Shown here in pieces: positions 23,589 to 32,485 of a stretch of DNA of 64,000 nucleotides; position 1 is the stretch's first letter; each line of letters opens with the position of its first letter. A program made the translations under genes and the position numbers. The DNA is from Bettongia penicillata ogilbyi (taxonomy: Eukaryota > Chordata > Mammalia > Diprotodontia > Potoroidae): assembly GCA_023548195.1 (NCBI GenBank), contig JAJHZJ010000808.1, positions 3,639,182 through 3,703,181 of the forward strand, written 5' to 3'. The notes under the pieces are model-generated. The model was not told the origin of the DNA, searched no databases, and saw only the letters and a list, made by a program, of their open reading frames with translations.

Positions 23589-24265
23589 ATGCCCCAAAAA
23601 GGGAAAAAATAAGACTATAGAAGGCTACTTTCTTGGTGAACAGGTATCTTCTCCCATCCTTTCAGATGAGGAAGAACAATATTTACCACCAGGGAAAGAC
23701 ATAAAAGTCAAGGCTTCTGTATCCCAAACATCCAAAATAAATATTCAGTGGGATCAGGCCATGGAAGAGCTCAAAAAGGATTTTGAAAATCAAGTAAGAG
23801 AGGTGGAAGAAAAATTGCGAAGGGAAATGAGAGAGACATAAGAAAATCATGAAGAAAAAGTGAGTCAACAGCTTGCTAAAGGAGATCCAAAAAAATGCTG
23901 AAGATAATAACACCTTTAAAAATAGGCTAATTCAAATGGCAAAACAGGTTCAAAAAGCTAATGAGGAGAAGAATGCTTTAAAAAGCAGAATTAGCCAAAT
24001 TGAAAAGGAAGTTCAAAAGCTCACTGAACAAAATAGTTCTTTAAAAATTAGAATGGAACAGATGGAAGCTAATGACTTTATGAGAAACCAAGAAATGACA
24101 AAACAAGAATGAAAAAAAGGAAGATAAATGTGAAATATCTCATTGGAAAAACAACTGACCTGGAAAATAGATCCTGAAGAGACAATTTAAAAATTATGGG
24201 ACTACCTGAAAGCCATGATCAAAAAAAGAGCCTAGACATCATCTTTCATGAAATTATCAAGGAAA
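23589..24265 (+). pseudogene. Old HAL1 ORF1, N-terminal part
   Basis: Reads an N-terminal KKGKNKTIEGYF motif, the coiled-coil EELKKDFENQVREVEEKL, then after a stop and frame changes NEEKNALKSRISQIEKE and TEQNSSLKIRMEQ. The intact young copy has KTIESFF and the same heptad pattern. The start region is shifted by one base, and internal stops prevent translation. The frame is cut at 24265 by the younger element. Confidence 0.85.
24250..24265. repeat. Target site duplication, left copy (young HAL1)
   Basis: GAAATTATCAAGGAAA lies in the old HAL1 ORF1 (codons for EIIKE) and is repeated at 27268-27283. Removing the insert and one copy restores the old ORF1 sequence order seen in the intact copies. 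Confidence 0.95.
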
Positions 24266-24274
24266 GGGCGGAGC

Positions 24275-24285
24275 CAAGATGGCGG
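24275..24285 (+). promoter_or_regulatory. YY1-type site at the HAL1 5' end
   Basis: CAAGATGGCGG near position +10 of the element matches the YY1 consensus and has the same place as the YY1 site in the human L1 5'UTR, which directs correct start of transcription. The core AAGATGG is kept in the older copies at 8258 and 22975. Confidence 0.7.
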
Positions 24286-24768
24286 AGTAGAAGGACGCAA
24301 GTTTATGAGCTCCGAAACCACAGCCCATAGAATGAATGTAAAAAGAGACCCCCATAACTTCTGGACCACTGAAAGGTGTACAGAAACAGAGTGGAAGAGA
24401 TTTCCATTCCAGAGAGCCCTAGAGAGCCCTGGAGAGCCGTCCCCAGGGTCCGTCACGCCCCGGAAAGCGGACCCCCAACCCAGCGCTGCCCTGGCCGCGG
24501 CCCCAGAGAAGCTGACCCAAGCAGGCTTCAGGGACAGAAGCTCCAGCAGCCGGGAAAGTCCCTCCGCCCACAGAAGCTACAGGTCAGTGAGAGAGATGGC
24601 TGGCTGGCCTAGAGGGGGGAGCGGGGTGTCTCCGTGACTCCGGCCCCCTCGGGAGGAAGTGGTGGCGGCAGAGACGGGGGCAGGAAGCTGCGGAGGCAGA
24701 GGCGGGGGCGGCAGTGGAGGCAGCGGCGGCTGCGGCCCGGGACTCCCCCAGCAGCAGGCAGGATCTTC

Positions 24769-24980
24769 ATTACTGAAAGTCTCTGCATAAACAACCTGAG
24801 GGAGCTGAGCCTGGGAGACGGCCCTGCCCCACCCCGCTCTATTACTGAAGGCCTCTGCATAAAGCCCCTGAGGGAACTGAGCCTGGGAGGTGGCCCCCTG
24901 CCCACTCGCTCTGTTCCTGAAAGTCTCTGCATAAAGTCCCTGAGGAAGCCGAGCCTGGGAGGCGGCCCTGCCCCCATCCT
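24769..24980 (+). repeat. Three tandem ~72-bp monomers in the HAL1 5'UTR
   Basis: Units at 24769-24840, 24841-24912 and 24913-24980 each contain CTCTGCATAAA, then a CTGAGGRARCYGAGCCTGGGA-type core, then a GGYGGCCCTGCCC-type end. Units 1 and 2 are both 72 bases, unit 3 about 68. The minus-strand copy at the right edge has two such units. Confidence 0.88.
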
Positions 24981-25120
24981 AGCACCAGAACTAAAGGTCA
25001 CATTGATTAGCAGCTGGGCGGCGTGGAAAGCACATTTGAATCTCAGACCCCAAGCACTAGCTGGGCGGATCTAGGCAGGGGTGGACAGGAATCTCAGAAG
25101 TCAAGTAACTGGCTGGGAAA

Positions 25121-26221
25121 ATGCCTAGAAAAGGGAAGAAAAATAAGACTATAGAGAGTTTTTTCCAACAAGTGCAAATGATCCCGACATTTGGATCTGA
25201 TGACGAGGACATATTCTTGCCATCAGGGAAAGAGATGGAGGGCGGGGCCTCGGTACCCCAGACATCCCAGGGGGATGTCGGGTGGGCTCAGGCCTTGGAA
25301 GAGCTCAAAAAGGATTTTGAAAAGCAAGTTAGACAGGTGGAGGAAAAACTGGGAAGAGAAATGAAAGACATGCAAGAAAAGTATGAAAAACGGGTCAATA
25401 CCTTGGTAAAGGAGACCCAAAAAAATGCTGAAGAAAATAACACCTTGAAAAATAGACTCACTCAATTGGCAAAAGAGGTTCAAAAAGCCAATGAGGAGAA
25501 GAATGCTTTCAAAAGCAGAATGAGCCAAATGGAAAAAGAGGTCCAAAAGCTCACTGAATTTAATAGTTCTCTCAAAATTAGAATGGAACAGATGGACTCT
25601 AATGACTTTATGAGAAACCAAGAAATCACCAAACAAAACCAAAAGAATGAAAAAATGGAAGAGAATGTGAAATATCTCATGGGAAAAACAACTGACCTGG
25701 AAAATAGATCCAGGAAAGACAATTTAAAAATTATGGGACTACCTGAAAGTCATGATCAAAAAAAGAGCCTAGATATCATCTTCCATGAAATTATCAAGGA
25801 AAACTGCCCTGACATTCTACAACCAGAGGGCAAAATAAGTATTGAAAGAATCCATCGATCACCACCTGAAAGAGATCCAAAAAGAGAAACTCCTAGGAAC
25901 ATTGTGGCCAAATTCCAGAACTCCCAGCTCAAGGAGAAAATATTACAAGCAGCTAGAAAGAAACAATTCCAGTATTGTGGAAATAAAATCAGGATAACTC
26001 AAGATCTAGCATCTTCTACATTAAGGGATCGAAGGGTGTGGAATAGGATATTCCAGAAGTCAAAGAAACTAGGACTCAAACCAAGAATCACCTACCCAGC
26101 TATACTGAGTATAATACTTCAGGGGAACATATGGTCTTTCAATGAAACAGAGGACTTTCAAGCATTCTTGATGAAAAGACCAGAGCTGAAAAGAAAATTT
26201 GACTTCCAAACACAAGAATGA
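25121..26221 (+). CDS. HAL1 ORF1 protein (L1 ORF1p-like RNA chaperone), intact
   Basis: A 366-codon open frame with A at -3 of the start. L1 ORF1 proteins coat the element RNA as trimers in cytoplasmic particles and act as nucleic acid chaperones. Visible parts: a basic N-terminus (KGKKNKT); a long coiled coil, about residues 56-195; an RRM-like domain from NLKIMGLPES (201-210) to RNIVAKF (259-265); and a C-terminal domain with LKEKILQAARKK (270-281) and YPAILS (325-330). The last motif is normally YPAKLS, so a lysine is replaced by isoleucine at residue 328 (codon ATA at 26102-26104). The other copies here keep lysine. The protein may therefore bind RNA less well, although the frame is open. 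No ORF2 follows. Very similar (about 93% by eye) to the frame at 62530-63630. Confidence 0.93.
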   Translation: MPRKGKKNKTIESFFQQVQMIPTFGSDDEDIFLPSGKEMEGGASVPQTSQGDVGWAQALEELKKDFEKQVRQVEEKLGREMKDMQEKYEKRVNTLVKETQKNAEENNTLKNRLTQLAKEVQKANEEKNAFKSRMSQMEKEVQKLTEFNSSLKIRMEQMDSNDFMRNQEITKQNQKNEKMEENVKYLMGKTTDLENRSRKDNLKIMGLPESHDQKKSLDIIFHEIIKENCPDILQPEGKISIERIHRSPPERDPKRETPRNIVAKFQNSQLKEKILQAARKKQFQYCGNKIRITQDLASSTLRDRRVWNRIFQKSKKLGLKPRITYPAILSIILQGNIWSFNETEDFQAFLMKRPELKRKFDFQTQE

Positions 26222-27267
26222 GAAGAAGCATGAAAAAGTAAAAAGCAAAGAGAAGTCTTAAGGGACTTACCAGAAGTGAACTGTTTACATTCCTACATGG
26301 AAAGACAATATTTGTAACTCTTAAAACTTTTCAGTATCTGGGTAGTTGGTGGGACCACACACACACATGTACATGCATGCATGCACACACACATACACAC
26401 ACGCACACACACACAGAGACAGAGAGCACAGAGTGAACTGAATAGGATGGGACCGTAGCTTAAAAGAAATTAAGGTAAATGGTGAGAGAGAAATGTAGTG
26501 GGAGGAAAAAGGGTGAAATGGAATGGGGTAATTATATGTCATTTAAGAGGCAAGTAGGAGACTTTTTAGTGGAGGGAAAAAGAGGAGAGCTGAGGGAAAA
26601 AAAAAAAAAAACAAGAAGTTTACCCTCATCACATTTGACTAAAGGAAGGAATAAAACGCACACTCATTTTGGTATGAAAACCTATCTTACAGTATAGGAA
26701 AGTGGGGGAGAAGGAGATAAGCAAGGGTGGCGGGATGATGGAAGGGAGGGCAAAGGGAGGAGGGAGCAATTTGAAGTCAACACTTGGGGAGGGACAGGAT
26801 CAAAAGACAGAAGAGAAACAATGAGGGGCAGGTTAGGAGGGATGGTAATCCAGTTAGTCTTACACAACACGACTATCAGGGAAGTCATTTGCAAAACTAC
26901 ACAGATATGGCCTATATTGAATTGCCTGCCATCCCAAAGGGAATGGGTGGGGAGGGATGGGGAGAATTTGGAACTCAAAGTTTTAGGAACAACTGTTTAG
27001 TATTGTTGTTGCTACTAGGAAAGAAGACATACAGTTAATGAGGAATAGAAAGTCATCTGGCCCTACAGGACAAAAGAGAAGATGGGGACAAGAGAAGGGA
27101 GGGATGACAGAAGAGAGGGCAGATTGGAGATAGGGAAAATTAGATTGCTTGGGGTATTGGGGTGGGAGGAGGGGATAAAAGGGGAGAAAATTTAAAACCC
27201 AAAATTTTGTGAAAATGAATGTAAAAAGTTAAATAAATAAATAAAATAAAATAAATTAAAAAAAAAA
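26222..27267 (+). other. HAL1 3'UTR with G-rich tract
   Basis: About 1.05 kb without coding potential. It contains a CA microsatellite (26356-26416), long purine-rich stretches, and a G-run cluster at about 27150-27185 (at least four runs of three or more G, able to form a G-quadruplex). It ends in 'aaaatgaatg' and an A/T-rich tail. L1 3'UTRs commonly have a G-rich tract near the end. Confidence 0.8.
26356..26416 (+). repeat. CA/TG-rich simple repeat internal to the HAL1 3'UTR
   Basis: An imperfect CA run with GTACATGCATGCATG inserted. The same position in the minus-strand copy (62338-62395) has a TG run with GCATGC pieces, so the repeat belongs to the family. Confidence 0.85.
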
Positions 27268-27283
27268 GAAATTATCAAGGAAA
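27268..27283. repeat. Target site duplication, right copy (young HAL1)
   Basis: GAAATTATCAAGGAAA, identical to 24250-24265, directly after the A-rich tail. Confidence 0.95.
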
Positions 27284-27700
27284 ACTGCCCTGATATTCTA
27301 ACCAGAGGGCAAAATAAGTATTGAAAGAATCCACCGATCACCTCCTGAAAGAGATCCAAAAAGAGAAACTCCTAGGAACAATGTGGCCAAATTCCAGAGT
27401 TCCCAGGTCAAAGAGGAAATATTGCAAGCAGCTAGAAAGAAACAATTCAAGTATTGTGGAAATACAATCAGGATAACACAAGATCTAGCAGCTTCTACAC
27501 TAAGGTAATGAAGGGCATGGAATATGATATTCCAGAAGTCAAAGGAACTAGGACTAAAACCAAGAATCACCTACCCAGCAAAACTGTGTATAATACTTCA
27601 GGGGAAAAAGTGGTCTTTCAATGAAATAGAGAACTTTCAAGCATTCTTGCTGAAAAGAAAAATCTGACTTTCAAACACAAGAATCAAGAGAAGCATGAAA
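27284..27700 (+). pseudogene. Old HAL1 ORF1, C-terminal part
   Basis: Continues the interrupted ORF1: 'ccagagggcaaaataagta' (PEGKIS), ERIHRSPPERDPKRE with variants, then an NVAKFQ stretch and a YPAKL motif at about 27571-27585. Frameshifts are present, as near 27500, and the C-terminal end is shortened. Confidence 0.85.
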
Positions 27701-28667
27701 AGGTAAAGAGGAAAGAGACATCATAAGGGACTTACTAAAGTTGAACTGTTTACATTTCTACATGGAAAGATAATATTTGTACCTCTTGAAACTTTTCTCA
27801 GTATCTGGGTATTTGGTGGCATTGTGTACACACACACACACAGCACAGGGTGAGTTGAATAGGAAGGGATCATATCTAAAAAAATAAAATTAAGGGGTGA
27901 GAGAGGAATATATTGGGAAGAGAAAGGGAGAAATGGAATGGGGTAAATTACTCTCATAAAAGAGGCAAGATAAAGCGTTTTCAATGGAGGGAAAAAGGGG
28001 GAAGGTGAGAGGGAAAAAGTGAAGCTTACTCTCATCACACTTGGCTCAAGGAAGGAATAACATGCACACTCAATTTGGTATGAAAACCAATTTTACAACA
28101 CAGGAAAAGTAGGGGAGAAGGGGAGAAGCAGGGTGTGGGGGGGAATGATGGAGGGGAGGGCAATGGGAGGAGGGAGCCATTAGAAGTAAACACCCTTGGG
28201 GAAGGAACAAGGTCAAAAGAGAGAATAGAAGAAAGGGTGGGTAGGATAGGATGGAGGGAAATATAGTTAGTCTTACACAACATGACTATTACGGAAGACA
28301 TTTGCAAAACTACACATATATAGCCTACATTGAATTGTTTGCCTTCTTAGTAGGGATGGGTGGAGGAGGGATGAAGAGAAGTTGGAACTCAAAGTTTTAG
28401 GACCAAATGTTGAGTATTATTCCCATATACAACTGAGAAATAAGAAATACAGGTAATGAGGTATAGAAATTTATTTTGCCCTACAGGATAAAAGAGAAGA
28501 TGGGGATAGGGGAAGGGAGGGATGTTAGAAAGGAGGACAGATTGGTGGAAGGGGTAATCAGAATACTTGGTTTGGGGGTAGAGGGAAGGAAGAGATGGGG
28601 AGAAAATTTGAAACTCAAAATTTTGTGGAAATGAATGTTGAAAACTCAACATAAATAAATAATAAAA
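27700..28667 (+). other. Old HAL1 3'UTR
   Basis: Parallel to 26222-27267 of the young copy: a short CA run at about 27830, purine-rich stretches, a 'ttagtcttacacaaca' stretch, and a terminus 'aatgaatgttgaaaact' with an A/T tail. Confidence 0.8.
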
Positions 28668-28677
28668 AATAATAGTT
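28668..28677. repeat. Probable target duplication, right copy (old HAL1)
   Basis: AATAATAGTT, matching 22955-22964. Confidence 0.7.
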
Positions 28678-28790
28678 AATATTTATGTAGCACTTTATGA
28701 CTTATAAAGTACTTTACAAATCATCATCTTACTAAAAACCTACCTGTGAAATGGATACTATCATTATTCCCCATCTGATAAGACTCTGTA
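28678..28790 (-). repeat. MIR 3'-type fragment
   Basis: 'gcactttatgacttataaagtactttacaaatcatcat' type order, 'gtgaaatggatactatc'. Typical of a reversed MIR 3' half. Confidence 0.55.
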
Positions 28791-29040
28791 AAACCCTCAC
28801 CTCACTCCTGGAATATTTCAATAGCCTGTTGATTGGTCTCTTGTCTCTCCCCACTCCAGTTTTCCTCCACTCAGACATAAAACTGATCTTCCTAAAGCAT
28901 AAATTTGATCATTTCACTCACCCATTCAGTAATTTCTAGTGGCTCCCTATCAGCTCTAGGTTCAAATATAAATTCTCAATTTGGTATTTAAATCCCTATC
29001 TCACCACCCCTCCCACAAGACAGCAAGCAATCTTGCTACA
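28790..29040 (+). repeat. L2 LINE fragment
   Basis: 'aatagcctgttgattggtc', 'tctccccactccagttttcc', 'ctgatcttcctaaagcataa', 'gtggctccctatcagctc' follow the L2 3' region order on the plus strand. Confidence 0.75.
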
Positions 29041-29059
29041 GGCTATCTGTGTACAATCA

Positions 29060-30012
29060 TGTTAAACATATTTCCACAGCAGTCATATTGCAAAAGGAGA
29101 ATCAGATTAAAAGGAAAAATCACAAAAAAGAAAAAACAAAAAACAGTGAAAATAATATGATTTGATGTGCATTCAGACTCCATAGTTCTTTCTTTGGATG
29201 TGGATGGCATTTTCCATCATGAATCTTTTAGAATTGTCTTGGATCATTATATTGCTGAGAAAAGCTAAGTCTCTCATAGTTGACTATTGCAAAATGTTGC
29301 TATTACTATGTATAATGTTTTTTCTGGTTTTGCTCGCTTCACTCAGCATCAGTTCAAGTCTTTCCAGGTTTTCCTCAAATCTGTCTGAATTATACTATTC
29401 CATTACATTCATATACCACAACTTGTTCAGCCATTCCCCAATTGGTGGGCATCCCCTCAAGTTCCAATTCTTTGCCATAAATATTTTTGTACAAATAGGT
29501 CCTTTTCTCTTTTTAAAAAATCTCTTAGGGATATAGACCTATTGCTGGGTCAAAGGTATGCATAGTTTTATAAGCCCTTTGTGCATAGTTCCAAATTGTT
29601 CTCCAGAATGGCTGAATCAGTTCAACACTAGTGTCTCAATTTTCCAACATCTTTACGAGAATTTGACTTTTTATATTTCTGTCATCTTAGCCAATCTGGC
29701 AGGTGTGAGGGGGGCACCTCAGAGCTTTTTTAATTTGCATTTCTCTAATTAATAATGATAAAGAGCATTTTTTCATATGACTGTAGATAGCTTTGATGTC
29801 TTCATCTGAAATGTGCCTGTTAATATATTTTGACCATTTATCAACTGTGAAATTACTTGCATTCTTAAAAAATTGACTGAGTTCTCCACATATTTGAGAA
29901 GTCAGAAACATATGCTTTAAACGCCCATCTCTCCAGCTTTTTGCTTTTCGTCTCATCTTGGCTGCATTTGTTTTGTTTGTGCAAAATCTTTTTAATATAA
30001 TTTTATTTTTAA
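29060..30012 (-). mobile_element. Old L1 3' half (left arm of an inverted pair)
   Basis: The minus strand encodes the ORF2 C-terminus: FCTNKTNAAKMR, GELSQFFKNA, then DKWSKYINRHISDEDIKAIYSHMKK at 29687-30012. Further left come the cysteine region in decayed form and the 3'UTR, ending near 29060. It starts at almost the same ORF2 point as the plus-strand copy beginning at 30013. Confidence 0.8.
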
Positions 30013-30140
30013 GACTTATTGGAAACTGATTCAAATTTGTAAGAATAAGCGCTATTCACCAACAGACAGATGGTCAAAGAATATGAATAGGCAGTTGTCA
30101 GAAGAAATTCAAGCTACCAATTACCATGTGAAATAATGCT
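30013..30140 (+). mobile_element. Old L1 ORF2 fragment (right arm, first part)
   Basis: The plus strand reads WKLIQICKNKRYSPTDRWSKN, then MNRQLSEEIQ: the ORF2 C-terminal region. It continues at 30335 after an unclassified repeat. Confidence 0.75.
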
Positions 30141-30144
30141 CTAA

Positions 30145-30330
30145 ATTAGTACTGTCAAACTCAAATAAAAATGGGTCACTAATCCATATGGATTCCTGTG
30201 GGTTGCATACTGACTTAGTTATAAAGTGTAACTCATCTATATTTTGTTGTATTTTAAATTATTTTGTGAAGTATTTCCCAATTACATTTTAATCTGGTTC
30301 AGAACTGTCTACTCTTCTGACACTTTAAAC
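30145..30330 (+). repeat. Unclassified interspersed repeat ('gtcaaactc' family), second copy
   Basis: 'actgtcaaactcaaataaaaatggg', 'atggattcctgtgggttgcatac', 'atttcccaattacattttaatctgg'. It interrupts an old L1 and resembles 18657-18775. Confidence 0.5.
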
Positions 30331-30334
30331 TCCA

Positions 30335-30960
30335 TATCATTAATAATTAAATAAATGCAAATTGAAACAACTGAGGTTCCACTTCACATCTATCAACTGG
30401 CAAAGTTCATGAAAAGGGAAAATGATAAATTTTGGAGGGGCTGTGGGAGAACAATGCACTATTGTGCACTGGAGCTGTGAACTGGTCCAGCCATTCTGAA
30501 AAAGTAGTGATGCACCCAAAGTTATCAATTGTACATATCCTTTGACTCAGTGATATAGCTACCTGGCCTCCCCTCATCTCCCCGCCAACAAAAAACAAAA
30601 AATAAATGAAGAGGAAAAGATACCATATGTATAATATTTATAACAGCTTTTTTTAGTAGCAAAAAAAGTGGAAATTGAGTGGGTGACCATCAATGGTGGG
30701 GAGTGGCTCAACAAGTTATAATATAAATGTGACAGCATACTATTGGGCTGCAAAAAATGATGAAGGGGATGGTTTCAAAGAATCCTGAGAAGACTTATAT
30801 GAATTGATGCTAAAGTGGAGTAAACCAGAGGCAGAGAAAAAATTTATACATTAAAAGCAATGTAATAAATAATCTTTAAAGACTTAAGAACTCTGATCAA
30901 TACAACAGCAAATAACAATTCCAGATGATTAAATGAAATATACTCTCTCTCTCCTGACAA
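30335..30960 (+). mobile_element. Old L1 ORF2 C-terminus and 3' end (right arm, second part)
   Basis: 'actgaggttccacttcacatc', 'ctgtgggagaacaatgc', 'ccagccattctgaaaaag' give the cysteine region; 'gtgaccatcaatggtggggag' and 'tactattgggctgcaaaaaatg' follow the L1 3' order. All frames are broken. Confidence 0.75.
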
Positions 30961-31925
30961 AAGCCCTTCACATATTCTGTCACTTGATCCTATGAGATAA
31001 ATATCAATATAAAGGTTTAAGGAACAATGCTACCAAAATTGTGACACCTTTCTTTAGTCTGAGGTCAATTATATTACCAAGGGAAGATTTTCTGGAACAG
31101 AAAAAATAAAGTCATAAAGATAAAAGTTAATTTTTTGGTTTTTTAAAGTAGGAATAAAGGTAGAGGCTTGACATTAGTTGATCTAAAAGCTATCATTTTC
31201 AAAACTATATGATACTGAATTTTTTAAAAATGAATAGTTCAGTAAAACAGATAAGTAAAGAAGACCTAGACACAAACCCTTTGGGACAATAGCCTAGCAT
31301 TTAATAAACTCAGGAACACAAAATATTAGACAATCTTTATTAAACTGGAATTACTAGGAAAACTAGAACAGTTTGGCAGAAAAGTTTAGACCTATACCTT
31401 GTGTCTAGTAATACAACAAATTCCAAGTGAATACAATGGTTAAAAGGTTTATTTTTTTAAAGAGGTTTTTATTTTTTATGTATGGAAAAGGAAAGAATGA
31501 ATGGAACCAGATGCAGCATTGAGATCATTAAAAAAGGAAAACATTTGGTATATAAAATTAAGAATGTTAGCAAAACAAAAATTAATATAGCTAGCCTAAA
31601 CCATATACAGTTACATACAGGTTGGGTTTTTTTTTTGGGGGGGGGGAATATAGTTTTTTGGGGATAAAAACCAGCAGCCAAAATCTGTATAAAATACATA
31701 CAAAATCTAGTAAATTAAAAGTCACTCCACAATAGCAAAGGATATGAAAAGTTTTCAAAAGAAATTCAAAGGATCAACAAAAATCTAAAAAATTCTGTTC
31801 AAAATCACTGATATCAGTTAAAGAACAGCAATTGCTCAACAGAACAGACTAGACAAGGGAGAATCAGAAACAATGGAATTCAATAACCCAATGTTTGATG
31901 AAGTGGAAAACATAAATTATCTAGA
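30960..31925 (+). mobile_element. Very old L1 ORF2 relic
   Basis: Plus-strand phrases such as 'gtagaggcttgacattagttgatctaaaagc' type sequence (31154-31184) and 'gcctagcatttaataaactc', in L1 ORF2 order but highly decayed. It seems to continue after the insertion at 31926-32485. A G-run lies at 31637-31646. Confidence 0.5.
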
Positions 31926-32485
31926 GGAAAATTGTAGCAGCTCTTTGTGGTGGCCAAGAACCGGAAATCGAGGGGACGCCCATCAACTGGAGAATGGCTG
32001 AACAAGTTGTAGTATACAAATGCAATGGAATACTATTGTGCTATAAGAAATGATGAATAGGAGGACTTCAGAGAGGACTGGAAGGACATGAACCGATGTC
32101 AAGTGAAAGGAGCAGAACCAGGAGAACATTGTTCACAGTAACAGCCACAGTGTGAGGACTTTCTGATAGACTTAGCCTTTCACAGCCCTAAAACATTCCC
32201 AAAGGACTCCTAAGGCAAAATGCCATCCACATCCAGAAAAAGAACTATGGAATCGGAACACAGAATGAAGCAGAATATTTTCTCTTGTGTTATGTTTTGT
32301 TTTCTCCCATTCTTTTTAATTCTTCTATGTAACATGTCTAATGTGAAAATGTGTTTAATAAGAATGTATGTGCAGAACCCATATAAGATTGCATGTCATC
32401 TCAGGGAGGGAGAGGGAGAAAATTTAAGACTTTTGGAAGTGGATGTTGAAAACTGAAAACAAATTAATTTATAAAGAAAAAAAAC
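31926..32485 (+). mobile_element. Younger L1 3' end inserted in an old L1
   Basis: Starts abruptly in the ORF2 C-terminus ('ttgtagcagctctttgtgg', 'ggccaagaaccggaaatcg'), then 'tgggaatggctgaacaagttg'-like, 'gcagaaccaggagaac', a 3'UTR with 'gggagggagagggag', and the terminus 'ggatgttgaaaactgaaaac' with an A-rich tail. Much closer to the 36245-39478 element than to its surroundings. The flanks share a short CTAGA(G/A)(G/A)AA motif that could be a decayed target duplication. Confidence 0.8.

Larger units (their letters stand above)
24266..27267 (+). mobile_element. Full-length HAL1 (half-L1) with intact ORF1
   Basis: This 3.0-kb element is complete: 5'UTR 24266-25120, ORF1 25121-26221, 3'UTR 26222-27267 with an A-rich tail of (aaataaat)-like units. 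It is flanked by perfect 16-base duplications. No endonuclease or reverse transcriptase region is present, so it must rely on ORF2 protein from L1 in trans. Its 5' end 'gggcggagccaagatggcgg' is intact, so reverse transcription went to the end. It lies in the same direction as the old HAL1 it interrupts. Known: HAL1 elements are ORF1-only L1 derivatives found in marsupials and some placental mammals. Confidence 0.92.
22965..28667 (+). mobile_element. Old HAL1 (half-L1), split by a younger HAL1
   Basis: The element starts with 'gggggg' and 'cagagtcaagatggaggag', runs through a 5'UTR and a broken ORF1 (from about 23589), is interrupted at 24265 by the younger element, resumes in ORF1 at 27284, and ends with a 3'UTR and A/T-rich tail at 28667. 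Without the insert and its duplication it is about 2.7 kb. ORF1 is followed directly by the 3'UTR with no trace of ORF2, as in the two younger copies, so the missing ORF2 is a family trait. ORF1 has stops (for example at 23839) and shifts. Confidence 0.88.

Noticed and set aside
24634..25074. 146-codon frame before HAL1 ORF1 as a possible ORF0.
   Set aside because: It covers GC-rich 5'UTR and the 72-base monomers. Because 72 is divisible by three, the frame stays open through the repeat, which explains it without coding.
24266..27267. A normal L1 that lost ORF2 by a private deletion.
   Set aside because: The minus-strand copy and the old host copy have the same ORF1-to-3'UTR junction, so the structure is inherited.
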